Below are positions 33,216-46,419 of a stretch of 64,000 nucleotides of DNA, piece by piece. Origin of the DNA: Aphelocoma coerulescens (taxonomy: Eukaryota > Chordata > Aves > Passeriformes > Corvidae); assembly GCF_041296385.1 (NCBI RefSeq), contig NC_091013.1, forward strand, positions 31,133,001-31,197,000. The letters run 5' to 3'. Made by a program: the position numbers and the translations under genes. Position 1 is the first letter of the stretch, and each line of letters begins with the position of its first letter. The notes under the pieces are model-generated. The model saw nothing but the letters and a program-made list of their open reading frames with translations, did not search any database and was not told the DNA's origin.

Positions 33216-36200
33216 ATGCAATTGAAAATACTCTGTTTGATATTGCTGTCCACTTCTTGTCAGCATCTAGAGGCAGCATATCTTTGTCATGAAGCAGACA
33301 AACCATTTTTTCAGATTGCCTGAATGTCTTCATAAGATTCCCACGGGAGCATATTTCCATACACTGTGGGGCAGAAGAGGCAGTTTCAGTGAGGTGTAAA
33401 GTAGGGCAGAACTTCGGTTCATGGAAAAAAATCTGCTTTCACTGAAAAGTAGATATCTACCTTAAATGTTCTGTGAGTCAAGAGTCCCTTCTCTGCAGCA
33501 GATGCTCTACATCTCTGCCCTGACAGCCCACAACATTACAGAGAATCAGGTCATTGCCAGAGCTCGTTGAGACCTTCAGGTTCATTTTAATGGAAGGAGA
33601 TGGTGCCTCTTGCTGCAAAGTGTCTAGAACAGCTAGAAGGAAATCTGCACAGCAACGTGCCTCCCTATCTTCCTTTGGAAGGAAAGCAAGTGAAAGGGCA
33701 AGTCATGTCTGTGCAGGGCTCAGGAGGTGGCAGCCTCAGGCAGTGACAAGTTCTCTAAGCAGGTGCCTTGGCAGCGTGTCAGGTAACATCCACTGCGGCT
33801 GGCAGAGCTTTCCAGGCCATGGAAGCAGGCAAGGGGAAAGGCAGTGCTTGTGCTAAGCCAGGGAGCTTTTTACACTATGTGAGACCTCGGTGTCAGGATG
33901 CACAAAGCTGGGCATACTGTTCTGCCAACAAATTCCAGAGTCTGGCTTCCTTCTTAGTACATCAATGAGACAAAGCAGGTCCAGGCTGATAATCATGGTT
34001 AGCACTTACCATGGGGGCTCCAAATAAGAGAACGTAACTATGGTTTTTCTCATTCTTGATCTATGTGCACACTGAAGGCCTGTTGTAAAAACTGTTCAAT
34101 GAGGAGCACGTGGCCTCAGTCAATAGAAGGGATGAAATACTTCCTCCTGTCTGCTCCAGCTGCAGTGCCTGGTTTAATTCTGAATGCATTCTTGCAGGGG
34201 TATGGATATGGGCTTCTCCCACATCCTCTGAGGACCGCAGCTGCACACTCACACACATCACAGTTCTCCATGTCTCACGTATATAGACATATTTCCCTAA
34301 AAAAAAAATCTATTTTCTGGGTTCCCTGTGGGCTGTCACTAGCTAGACAATTTTGTTTCCTTTTTGCATTTCCAAGAGCATCTCCTGGTGTCCATGAGAT
34401 GCATTTACATAGCCATGCACTACTTTTATCTTACAACATCTACATGAAGTAGGTTATTTTGGAGGATTGTTCTTGTGAAGGACCCGCCACTGCCTGTGAT
34501 TTGGTTGGGAGCAACACAGCAGGGCATTTACATTCTTCTCTTTCCTTAAGCACCTGTCTCTTCCTGATTCTCTTGCGTGAACTCAAATCTTCACTGCTAA
34601 ATATCTTTTTGCTTTCTTCTCTGACATGTGACTGTGCCAAGGATACAGGTGTATCGTAAGAGGATAGGTCGGAATGGACACTTAGTGGGCATACTGCCTG
34701 CTTCATGCCAGAACAGTATAGGCTTGTGAGTAGGATTTTGTGGGCCTGATTTATTACAGATCCATTTATCATGGATTCAAGCAGCTGGCATGAGGCTGGA
34801 GTGGTGGGTGCTTCTTCTCCAGCACACAGGGCTCTGTGGCTGCCGGCAAGGCAGACCCACTGCTCTCACCCAGGTCCTGTTCTTGGGTGCTGCCCTTACA
34901 GGCTGCTTAATTGCTCCTGCCAACGTGTAATTCAAAACCACTGGTAGGCAGCCCTGGTTTTGGCAGGACAGGAGCCTCTTCTGATCCATGAAATACTTCT
35001 GGCTGTTGACTCCACACATCGGGTTTCTCCCTGCAGAAAGCTCAAGGCAGCAGCAGATGTACACTCCGTGGGCTGGGTTTTTTGAACCTTCATTTCTCAA
35101 ATAACTGCCCCTTGTCAAGCCTGGACCTGGCCCAGGGAACAAGACTTACCCCTACATTCTTGGAAAACATTATATATCTTTTTTTTTAATTATATACCCA
35201 AGTGAGCTGTAAACAGAGAGTAACTGCCATACACAAGAACAAAGGGTTTGCTAAGCAGTGATAAATAATAAATTGCCTGAGAAAAATGCATCCTGTACCT
35301 TGGGTTTTATTTTGCTTTGGCTTAGCACAATTTCCACAAAATTTTTGCAATCATGCTGCCATTATCTTTTCATGACGGAGGTCCTAGGAACTTGTCCAGC
35401 CCACAGCGAGAGCCCTTTATGTACCTACTAATGTGCTGGTTCACAGACAGACAGAGGAGGATGCTGATCTGAATAGCAATCAGATGCCACTGTACACTGC
35501 CTCTCTACAAGAGCTGTGGACATTAATAATGTCTCTGGGGAGTGGCTGCAGCTGTAATAAAGAAAAGATATCTGCAGTGTTTGCACAGCTCTCTTCATTC
35601 ATCCTGATATGTAGTGAAGTGTGATAATAAGGACTTTACAAAATCTGACTGTCAGTCTTGGGGGGATATTCATCATGGGGGGAAAAAGACACAAGGAACA
35701 TTTGTTTCTGCTAAGCATAGTTGAAACACAGCGATATTCTTGAAAGTGACCCTCTTCTATTTTGTGCTTTTGAGCTTCGGGGGGGGGGGGGGCAGGGGCG
35801 AGGGGGCATTGGTTATTTTTTGTGCATGAGACAAGGGTCACAACACGGTCATTTCTGAGTATAACTTAAGAGGTTTTGATTGGGAGCTCTGACTCTGGAA
35901 AAATGTCAAATCACAGGCCTGCATGCTCACTTTAATTCTCCATCCACAACAACAATTTTGGTAAAGCAAGTTCCGAAAAAATAATTGCTTTTGCTCTGAA
36001 AGTCCAGATACAACAACAGTTCAGTTACATGGTGAAAAACAAAATCTGAATATCTGGTAGTTTTGAAAATATTATATACCAGTTCCTGTGAATACAGCAT
36101 GTCCTGAATCAGGCTCTTTGTGCTTCCTCCAAGACATCAGGAGCTAAGCATGAGTCACTATACACAGGGTAAGCACAGTGGACTTGCACTGGTGCATAAC

Positions 36201-38540
36201 CTCCTGGGGCTTCAGGAGCTGCTCACCTTCACAGAGCAAAGCAATGCCTCGGGTGCCTTCCCAAGAATCACAGGGCCTGAACCTGGATGCAGTCCCCAGT
36301 GTTTCCCTTCCTAGGAAGTGTCAGGAGATGCCCACGAGTCAGGTCGTAGACAGGCTCCAGGTCTCAGTGCTAAATCACACCTCATCAGGGCTAAGCAAGC
36401 ACAAGAGGAGACTTGAGGCACAGCAAGGCTGACTTTGTTTACAATCTAGCATTTTTCTTTGATGGCTTTTAGGCACTTAACTTTTTATTTGTAATGTTGC
36501 AGCAGCATACAATCATCTCCTTGCTCCAAAAATGAGGCAGAATTCAGAAACACCAAGACAAGAGTGATGTGCCAACTCAGTGACTCACATCTCTGACTTG
36601 CACAGCAGGTCAGTCTGAGCCTCAGCAAAGAGGAGGAGATACATCTCTGCAGTGTCTGCCCAATGAGACAGAGATGACAAGGTACCTCAAGGTGCTTGGA
36701 GCATAGTTTAGGGTGCTTCAACCTTGGTTTCAGTGCAAATCACGTTTCCACCTGCAGTATCACCAGGAACCACTAAGAACCTGTGGCAACTCCATGGTCT
36801 ATATCACAGGAGAGGTTTTGGTGACAGTAAATGCAAGATGGGAAGGTACCTGTGGATGACAGAAGTGCCACTTAGATTAAATGCAAGAAAACTTACATGA
36901 ATACAAATGTAAACAGGCACAGTGTCAAAAAATGGAAAACTTAATGTCTCATAGCAGTGTTGCCTGGTCTTTTTACAAGCTTCTGGCTAATTGAGCTTTA
37001 AAAAAAATCTCAGTTGCTGGAGTCTTTTGATTGTGGCAGGATTTCATCTTCCACTTCAAATACCAGTTGGACTGCTAGTCCTTTTGGCTGAGTATAAATA
37101 CCCTGAAATTATGACTTAGGGATTCAGAAACTAAAAGACAAATAAAAAGAACTCCACTTTTATTGATTTCAAAACACTTCTGACTCTTAATTCAGCTGAC
37201 TCTTCAAAGGCCCACATTGCATTTTGTGAAGGCTTCAATTTTAGCTCATCTGAGTATCTTGCCCATGCTCAGTGTAAGATTTTTCTCCACATAGCAAGTA
37301 TATGACAGGCATAAGGGTAGGAGTAATCCCATATGCGCATATTAATGCATCCCTGCATTCTCTGAAGATATCAGGAATGTGGATGTCAAAAAAGAAAGTC
37401 CCTAAGTATAAAGATGTCAGTGGTTTCTTGTAGGGGTTGGTTGTTTTGGTTTTTTTTTTAGTTTATGACAAGCTAAGATGTAGCGCTGGGCACGTCCTCA
37501 CTGCAAGTCCCCAGTCTGCCTTTGTGCTACTTCAGGGGTAGTCTGGGGAAAGAAGAGCCTCACAAAACCAGTTTGAGACAAAAAGTGGTGCTCTCTCAAA
37601 ACTGTGAGTGGCTCCAGTGTCCAGTGTGCCTGTCTGGATGGCAGCAGCGCTCCAGTGCAAATGCTTTTCTTCACTGTCAACGGGCAATTCAGAGAACATG
37701 ATCCCTCGTCTGCTGGCTCATGTTTGAGTTGGTTCCAACTCCCAATTATCCAGGCTTGGCTTAACTCAGAAAGTATGTCTGAAGCAGCAGTAACAGCAGC
37801 TGGGCAGCCATGCTGGAGGAGTGCTCTCAGTCGATGGTGAGCCTGTGTGCTGGGGGCTGTCTTCTGTACCCCTGTCATAAACACCACCTTCCTCTCCACC
37901 ACATAGAGGGATTTCAGAAGATGCCCAGCAAGGGTTGGGACAGCACGGGGGGAGGACGTCTAAGGCGTGGCAAAGAGAGCTCTCAATGGGGCACCATTGG
38001 CAGCAAGAATTAATGAAAAGTGAGATACAAACCCATCCATCTTTGTCTCACATTTCCCAGCCTCAGAGACAGTAACTGCTCTAGTGGCAAGAAAGGGTTT
38101 GCAAGATATATGGCAGAATGGTTGGTGTTTGCTTACATTTATTTTTTTTAGCAGGTGAAAGGGGAAAATGCAAAGTTCCAGAGTCCCCCTAGTTCCAGTT
38201 AAATCCAAGCAGATCACAGTGTGATCCAACTAAACATACCTGTGCCTGTGCAGGTCAGACAGTCACCTTTGTGCTTTCACAGCAGAGCAGGCATCTGTCA
38301 ATCCTCCAGTATGTGCTTCAGGCCTGGCTTATATATGTCTAAGTGATTAATTAATCTCTGTGCAGCAACTGGAAAATGTAAAGTGCTACATAAAAGATAA
38401 GTATTACTATTACTAAATCTGTATTCGACAAGTGTGACTTGACATAAAGTGGCAGGTTTTATCTTACTCATTGCTACTATCTGAGAGAGGCCATTGACAG
38501 CAAATTTCTTCAGCATAATTTATTCCACAGACAGAGTGGG
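33216..38540. other. Intergenic, no gene recognised
   Basis: Holds the poly-G run at 35779-35792 and ordinary unique-looking sequence otherwise. Open frames up to 134 codons occur on both strands, with no recognisable protein. Confidence 0.55.
35779..35792 (+). repeat. Poly-G run (14 G) followed by further G-runs
   Basis: Fourteen consecutive G, then caggggcgaggggg. It has strong G-quadruplex potential and is also a place where assemblies and reads often err in length. Confidence 0.95.
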
Positions 38541-38830
38541 GTAAGTGGTGCACGCGAGCAACTTGCGCGGCGTGCACTGCGGGGAGCGCTCTGCCGACAG
38601 AATACGCGATGGGGTTTTCACACATTGCTCCACTACCTGTGACTCAGAGCCCCAAGCGCGGGGGCATCAGATGGGTACGCCGTGCTCCCTCGGGAAATTC
38701 GGACTAATAAATCACTTGCGGCATATGGTAGCAGAGCCCCCAGCAAGGGGAGGAGGGCGGGGGTTTGCAGAGTGTGGCAGACTCTAATGGCAGAGGCGTG
38801 ACTGGAAAGCAGCGACACCAGGGGGGTGCC
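38541..38830. promoter_or_regulatory. CpG-rich cluster with inverted GCGTG motifs
   Basis: About 20 CpGs lie in roughly 280 bp, whereas neighbouring kilobases have very few. The densest part begins with a perfect 8-bp inverted repeat, gtgcacgc (38548-38555) and gcgtgcac (38570-38577). Each arm carries the GCGTG core bound by bHLH-PAS factors such as AhR or HIF. It could be a distal promoter or enhancer. No TATA box or first exon could be defined. Confidence 0.4.
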
Positions 38831-40030
38831 GAAGGGGTGTGGGAGAGGATGAAAGGAGATGGACAGCGGCTGACAGCGTGGATGGAGGGTGATGGTGCTT
38901 AACCCTCTCTGGCTGGGCATTTCTTACAGTGCTCATTGGCTAGGTAGAAGCAACAAGAGGGGTCAGGAAGGCAAGCTGGGAAGTAACACAACTGGTAAAT
39001 ACATATATGAACTTATGCCTTGTGCACTTGCGGAGAGCCTGGTGCTCTAGGGAGTCGATTCTGTCTATTCCCTCTGGGCCCTATGGTAACATAAATATTT
39101 AATATTAATGATAATAATAGTAAAGAGCTTTGAAAATAGAGAACCCTGTAGGCAGTTATTTTTACTAATAGTATGGGCTAGTTGTGACTCAATGGCTGCC
39201 AAATACTTTCAATTGATTTGAGTCTATGAAGCCAACCTGAGCACATGATGAAGGCTAGCAGCTTAGTGTCTCACTTAATTTCTTTGAATTTGGTCTTCAT
39301 TAAAGAAAAATATGTGCTAGTATTCCTGGCTTCTCTTATGATTTTTTTCAACCTTTCATGCCTCTCAACATCTTTTTGCAAAATAATGAAGGAATCAGTC
39401 CCGGCGCTGGTGCACGGAGAAACTGCTCATACGAGCATGACCTCTGCCTTCAGCCCTTGACCTGGCTTACTCAGTCTCTGTGGCCACAGCCCAACAGCAT
39501 GCACATGTTTGACTGATGTAATGTATGCTGGAGGGTGTAAATCCACCTGGTTAGTGGTTCAAACCTCACTGTCTTAGTAACTCAGGTGATACAAGGCTCT
39601 CCTTGGATCAAGATCCCTCCCATAACAGATGCTGTCTTTTGTTTCAGCCTTCAGCCTAGCATTCCCTCTGGTCATTTCTGGTTTCCCAACATTGTATAAG
39701 AAGTGCCTCACTTTTAAACGGGTTTAAGTTAATAAATGACAAATACAGCCGCTGTCAGCTAATATGTCATAGCTTAAGGAAAAGAGAAAGGTCAAGAGCA
39801 AACCTCAGACGCAAAATATGTGGTTTCCTTGAAAAGTCTCAAATGCACCAGAAGAAATTTTTCTTCTTGTGCCAAGCAAGGTTTCTGGATAAGTTCCCAA
39901 GCATCACTTTCTTGTGGATCTCTTGCTAAATCCCTAGCCCTGCACTTAAAAAATTTATCTGGCCTCTGAATTTGCAGGAGAAACAAAATTAAAGTAGCTG
40001 TAAGGGGAAGGGTAAAGAAAAGACCTCTGA

Positions 40031-40092
40031 GTTTGGTTTTTGGTGGTTTGGTTTTTTGTTTTGTTTTGGTTTTGGTTTTTTTTTTTTTTATT
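40031..40092 (+). repeat. T/G-rich low-complexity tract
   Basis: A run of ggttttt, gttttg and similar units ending in a T tract of about a dozen bases. Low complexity. Confidence 0.9.
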
Positions 40093-41149
40093 CTTGTTGA
40101 AAGCTACCAAGGATGTGAGGAAGTCCTTGCAAAAATGCAATGAGGACAGAGAGAGTGCCAAATGGAGGCAAATGCAGGGGAAGCATGAGGAAGAAACAAA
40201 TCTGGGCTGCCAGCATCAAACTAGTATGCTACTTCTCACCATATTCCACTTTTTTCCCCCCTCATATTAGCTTATTTGGCTATCATCCTAGTTTTCAGTA
40301 GCAATCCCACACAGGCAGGCAAAGCTGGTTATATCAGAGAAAACTGTAAAGAAATTTTGTGCAATCCCAAGTTAGCTGATGCACCAAAAAGCACGACATG
40401 CAGTGGATGTGGTGACCTGGAATCACTCTAGGGCTTTCAGTGAAGAGCACAGAAAAGATGTTAGTTTAACTTGGTGAAGATCAAAAGAAAAACAGAACCT
40501 TAAGCAGAACCTAATCAATTATCTCATTCTGCAAGATTCTGGACACGATCCTGAAGTTCATGACAGGATTTAATACAAAACTCACTGGCTGCATTTAGTT
40601 TTAGGTGAAACTTGTGCTGTAAGTCTCTCACTCTCTTGGGAGATGTGGCTTCAAGCTTCTCAGCCACTGAGGTAGACTGCTGTCCCCAGGTGGAGCTACA
40701 CTTGGCCAGGGAACTTCTGTAGCAGGAGATGGGGTAATGCAAGATGGAAAGCAAGAATAAAAGCCTGATTGAGGAGGGGATGGAGAAATTGGGCAACTTC
40801 GTTTGTGGGGCAGATTCCCAACAAAAGATCTGGTGGCAAAATTCCTGTTTCAACTCCTTTTCCCTCCTATGTACAACACGTCCACTTGTCCAGCACTGAG
40901 GGGCATCACAGTGGGTTGGCTGTCCTTGGCAGCCTCCTGCCTGTGCCCATGCCTGCAGCTCATTGCTGCCAGCACTGACTCCTGTGATGGGGCAGGGGGG
41001 AAATGCTAAACTCTGCCTGCAAGCTTACTTGTTCCGCAGCCCTGCAACTTTGCATCTCTTCAGATGCTGCTCAGGTGCACACACAGGGGTGAGATTTTTA
41101 GCTGTCTTAGCATCCCAGAAGATGTTTGGGTTGTGGGGCTTTTTTATTA

Positions 41150-41213
41150 TTATTTCAGAAAGTTATTTTTCCACTTGTTATTTCAGAAAGTTATTTTTCC
41201 ACTTCTTATTTCA
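41150..41213. repeat. Tandem duplication, 28-bp unit, 2.3 copies
   Basis: Copies occupy 41150-41177 and 41178-41205, identical except for the last base, and a third partial copy starts at 41206. The unit begins ttatttcagaaagtt and ends ttccactt. The near-identity suggests recent slippage. Confidence 0.9.
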
Positions 41214-41817
41214 TTGTTTTATAGCCAGTCTCTGCAAGTACATCACGAACTCTCCATTTGCAACCGACTGTGGGTACTGTAGAGTTATTTGATTGACTAT
41301 CAAACTGCAATACAAAATTATTGAGTAGTCTTGTTATTGAAATAACCCTTTGGTGACTCTTATATTCCAATATTGGACCTCTTCCATTTATTTCTGTATA
41401 GTCCTGCGTTTGGAAGTCATTTGGATCTTGGAACAGCAACCTGAAATTATTGGCTGGCCTTGTGTATAATGTAATGAGTGCTGGACATTTATAAGCTTAG
41501 CAAGTTTGTCAGGAGAATATCAGCTTCCGCTCCTCACCCTATTACCAAAGGTGTTCTGGCTGACCCTACAGCTGCCCCAGAGTTTTAGTCATCTAGAAGT
41601 TTTGGCTTGAAAATCAATACAAGTTTCAATGATGTTCATATATTTTCAGCCATAGTAGAAATCAGTGGTCTCTGCATCCATCTGATCCTGGAAGCAATGT
41701 TATCTAATAGCTGAGAGATCAGACAGGAGCTGAGCTGGCTTGGGCAGACTCTGCTGAAATGAATTGTGAGACCTTGAATAAAGCATTTAGTTTTTGTGCT
41801 TCTTTTGTGGTGTGTAA

Positions 41818-41841
41818 AGTGTGTGTGTGCATGTGTGTGTG
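41818..41841 (+). repeat. (TG)n microsatellite, interrupted
   Basis: The run gtgtgtgtgtgc is followed by atgtgtgtgtg. Confidence 0.9.
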
Positions 41842-43048
41842 AAGAGGATGGAGGAAGGAAGCAGGGAGAAAAATCTCTTCTTGAGAAGTTTTGTTATTTT
41901 GCACAAAACTCTATATGGGATGTAGTTGCACACACAGCAAATAGATGCTGCTATAATGGACACTTGAAAGAGGGTCTGTCTAGAGGTGGAGCTTTGCACC
42001 ACTCTTGGAGACTTTTCTGATGGCAGATGAGAGAGGCAGGAATCTGTAGTAACCCATGATGCACAGAAGCGCACAAATTCTTATTAAAAAGTTAAGAGAA
42101 GCTATGCCACATGCTCAGATGCCCAATGAGGACCATGTAGCTGAAGGATTTAAGGACATCTTGCTTTAGCTGAGCTGCTTCCAGTGATTTAGTGTGCATA
42201 CATTACTTGGACACTGCTTATTTAAAAAAAAAGAAAAGTAAACAAATGCATGAAAAATATGATAATTGGTTCACTTCTCTAGTGTGGTCTATTCAAACTA
42301 AACAGATGTGCCTCACTTTCCAGAGAAATCATCGTTCCTCGTTCTCTCAGTTTGAAAGGTACTTTGAACATACAGCCAAGCCACTTTATGTCGAAATGTT
42401 ATCAGTGAAACAGATTGGACAGTGTTTTGTTATAGTTCTCTAAATATGTAGTAGTCATTGACCTACAAGTACAACAGCGATTACCTCAATAAGGTTTTTC
42501 AGTGGTGTAGATAAACACTGCAAGTGAAGAGTTGGCTTCCATGCTGGGTTCTGTTTCGTTTCCTGGACAGATGATGGCATTGCAGTTCTGCTGTATTCTG
42601 CAAACCCAGCCAAGGTACTCCCAGAGAGAGATCTTGATTTGATTGTGCTATGCACGCTTTAGCAGCTTAAGATTTTGCCTTTTGCTTTTCATGTCTTCAG
42701 TGAAACAGATGAATGCTATAATAGCAGTACTTTCTAAAAGGAAGACATGAAATTCCTACATTTATAATAAAAAAGTGTTACCAACCTCATTGTAATTCAG
42801 ACTTGAACTGTTCACCCTGTGCACGTCCAGAAACTCATTCTCTAATACTAGATGCAATGATCTCTGGAGGGAAGTTTTCCATCTGTTTCCTTATGATGTT
42901 AAGCTGTTAGTGCTGTTCATTATTTATTACATCTACTGGAGTATGTTAAGCTATGATTTTCTTCTTGTCTGGTATTAAGAATTTGACTTGGTTAGTGTAA
43001 AAAAAACCCCTAGGATTTGCATATTACACATTGATATTTAGTGTATTT

Positions 43049-43072
43049 GGGGGGGTGGGGGAAGGTGGGGGG
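43049..43072 (+). repeat. G-rich run with quadruplex potential
   Basis: Runs of seven, five and six G are separated by T and AAGGT. At least four G3 tracts can be drawn from them. Confidence 0.85.
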
Positions 43073-45758
43073 CTGTAATTGCTCCCAAGCTGTTTTTGTG
43101 CTAGCAGATAATTTATATTTAATTCAGCAATACAGAGCTAAATTAACCACTTTAAATGGAGATAAATATAGATGTGCTATATTTAGGTGGAATCTGCCAC
43201 CCATACTCAGATTAAGGAGCGTTATCTCTGTTTGAGTTCAGTAGGACTACTGCAGGGTAAGATGCTTCTCATTATGAGCAAGGTAGGCAGAATTGGGCCC
43301 AGCATAAATACGTATGAGTATATATTTCACCTATATGAATGAATGTGAGAGAGTGAGATTTATAAAATATGAGCATGCAGTTACCAACGTGCACATTAAG
43401 CAAAAGCTCTCAGGAATATGGTCTCTGTATTTTCACATCTTCTATTACAGGAAGGTGTGGCAGACTTTGGTTATTATGTTGTTCTATGCAGAATAAATGA
43501 TACATAATAAATAATTCTCTCTTCGGGGTGAGGAATGGTTCAGCATGATTCTCCATTTCTTCACAGAAATTATTACCTATTTCTGTGGGTAGATTTCTTG
43601 TTGAGTTTATCCTATTTTGTCACTGGTTCCATTAAGTGCTAACAACAGTTTAGGTGTCCCAACATAGCTGGAAGGGATAGTGTTTGTGTTATTATTTGTG
43701 TCAGGATCAGCTCCTTACATCCAGCATCTTGCTCACAGAAATATCTTTGAAGATGTACAGAAATTAGATCAGTATCTTTTTACACTGTAATTAAAGTATC
43801 AATTCAGGCTGTGAAACACTATCTAGATCAACCATTCAGGTTACTCTTAACAATACCAGTTCTTTTGGAATAAATATATGTGTTTCCAAACGCATAATGG
43901 GAAGTTTTTGCATATCATTCTCTCATGTAGCATCTTTTGATGTGATGGAGAATTGTAGATGAACCGAAATGTTCACTTTCCTGTCATGTAGCTGGTTCTT
44001 TATCATAATATAGATGTTATTAAGATAAAATCTGTCTCTCCATATTGTAGTATTATAAAACTTAGAATTAGAAATGCTTTATCATTTCTGAAGAACAAAG
44101 ACTATGACTACTTTAAGCAATATCAAAGTCAGACTACCTTTATCGGGGGGAGCATGAAGGAAAGCACCAATATTTGCAAAGCATAAGTAATTCTTGTCAG
44201 ACTTAACACAGGATGTTTGCCATTACCAGGCAGAATAATCACCAAATGATAAAACAAATAAGCTTTCCTAGTGCTTTTTTAAAGTGGTAGAAGAAAACAC
44301 CTACCTGGAAACAAGACTGCTTGATTATGCATCTGCTCTTTGGACTACCAAGTCAGATGCTTATGTGGAGTAAATCAACACTGCTTTGGCATGCCAGTGG
44401 AGCTATGTTGACCAACACCTTCTAGGGTATATATGTAAGATACTAAGTTGGTAAATATAAAGGTCCTATTAAGGTGTTCTGAGCACTGAAAAAATCCTTG
44501 GGTTTGCACTCATTGAAGATCACTTCTATTTTATCGAACTCATCGGAGCAACTTTGAAGAGGAAGTTTGCATGCAGTCATTGATTGCAATCTATCTTCTC
44601 ACAGTAACATCACCCAGTGAATTTTCTGAAAAGGACCTAGAAAAGTATGGTTAATCACCATACAGCCATAAGGCTCTCATGTAGTCCTCAAAACCTACCC
44701 TCCATGCTGAGGATCTGGAGATCATCTTTGAAACATGTCTCTTACAAAGACCAGTTACCCTCCCCACTTTCCAGACAGTTTTAAATGGAAGTTGTGGTTC
44801 TAAATGAACACCACTGGTATCCCTCCTTGCACGTTATGGCCTTACTGCACTGTCATTCTGCAAGAAGCATGTTTGGTCCACCAAGCCAGTTAGCCTGTAG
44901 TGGTGCAATTGTCTTCTTCAGGCATCCTTCCATCATAGCTATTTTCTCTTGAAGCTGGACACTTTCTTTAGTCCTGTCTGGGTATTACCACACCCTTCCA
45001 AGAGTTGTCAGACCACCAACAGATGCCCTGAGGTTGTGTTTCTCCATGCTGCCAGGTGACTATATTAATGGATAGTCATATGTGATTATCTGGGTAGTGT
45101 TCAGAAGTGGTTCAGACATCTCTGGGTCAGACATTTCCGGTGTCCAGGCACTCAGGCAACAGCAATGTTCATGTAATTTCAATTGTGGCCAGTTTCTGGA
45201 TGCCTTACAATTAACCCTTTGTATCAAAGTGAAAGGTTCTAGTTAAAATGTTTTTCAGTTTTGTATTCTTTATATATTGATAGCCAGTTAAACGGACAAA
45301 TGCGAATATCCAAAATAATTAGAATAGCTCAGATTTTACAGTACGGTTTGTACTCTTTCTTCACAGAAGTACATCTACTGAGCCTCACTGAGTTTACCTG
45401 AAAACCTTTTAACACACTGATGTCAAGAAATGGTGTATAAAAGTGTGGAGGCTGCTTCCCTGCTGCTAACAGATTTATAACATAACCTATGGCAATTGCT
45501 GCATGTTGTCCTGTATTGAAATGGATATGAATCAATGTGGACTAACCACAAATTAAATAATTTTGGTATTGGTTTGGAAGGATTCTTAACTACCAATATA
45601 GTTTTAAATTCTTTTTTACAGTTGGTTCTTCAGTATTTTAAGTTCATCCCAAACATTAGCTCCCAGAGTCATGGACTCTTGTAAAAACCCATGTGACAGT
45701 CAAAGAAAGAGAGAAGGAGAGAAAAAGAACAGGAGAGAGAATTCTAGCACTTACTATT

Positions 45759-46249
45759 TGTACTAGTTTGAAAACAAACCAATGGGAGGCACCAAGTCAG
45801 AATAACAATTTAATGGGGAAATTAAAAAGGAAAAAAAACTAAAACACTGGTTCAAACTGACAGAGTCAAGATACAATCTGACACCCTGTTAGTCAGGGTG
45901 GTGGTAGCAGGCTGGTAGAATGGTGGCTGCAGTCCTCTGAAGTGGTGATCCTGTAGAAAAAAGGTCTGCTCTTCCTCAGAAGGTCCCGTGGTGTATAGCT
46001 CCTGTCCTCTGGAAATCCAGTGGGAAGGTTGTCTCTGGTGTTCAGAGCCCCAGATTATATCCACGATGGGATGCTTGGTTCCTCCCTCTGGGTGGAGCAT
46101 CTCACAATGGGGTAATGAGTCATGAGGCCAAGTGTTGATTAGGCTCATTAACAGAAAGATAGTCTGGGGGGAGGAGGCAAGGAAACACTGCCCCACATGA
46201 TTTCAACAGCTCATGAGGATGGTAATAGAATACACTGCAACCCAGGACA
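45759..46249 (-). mobile_element. Solo LTR, ERVL-like endogenous retrovirus, about 491 bp
   Basis: Read on the - strand the element begins tgtcctgggttgcagtg and ends aactagtaca, giving proper TG...CA ends. It has a TATA-like ggatataatctggggc and an ATTAAA poly(A) signal (+ strand tttaat in caatttaatgggg). The bases before it (45754-45758, ctatt) and after it (46250-46254, ctatt) are identical, a perfect 5-bp target duplication that fits ERVL-type integration. From memory, the sequence resembles an LTR family of songbird genomes. There is no internal viral sequence and no coding capacity. Confidence 0.9.
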
Positions 46250-46419
46250 CTATTTCAGGAGACAGTTGAATGTATAGTTCAAAAAGTTCCAAAACAAGTA
46301 GATGGAGTCCTCAATGGAGTCAAATAAAAATATAAGATTTTTGACTCTTAAAGTTTGCAATGCTGCAGGGTATACCACTAGGGGACTACACCATAAGATT
46401 ATTAGGGGACATACCATTT
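46250..46419. other. Spacer between LTR and CR1
   Basis: It begins with the right copy of the LTR target site (ctatt). No other feature is visible. Confidence 0.6.

Larger units (their letters stand above)
38831..45758. other. Intergenic with simple repeats, no gene recognised
   Basis: It includes the T/G-rich tract at 40031-40092, the 28-bp tandem duplication at 41150-41213, a (TG)n run at 41818-41841, a G-rich run at 43049-43072 and a purine-rich tract at 45702-45742 just before the next LTR. The part from 43.6 to 45.6 kb is AT-rich. No transposon or exon is recognisable. Confidence 0.55.

Noticed and set aside
39558..39568. Pol III B-box-like ggttcaaacct
   Set aside because: No matching A box or cloverleaf could be drawn upstream, so it is not a tRNA gene.
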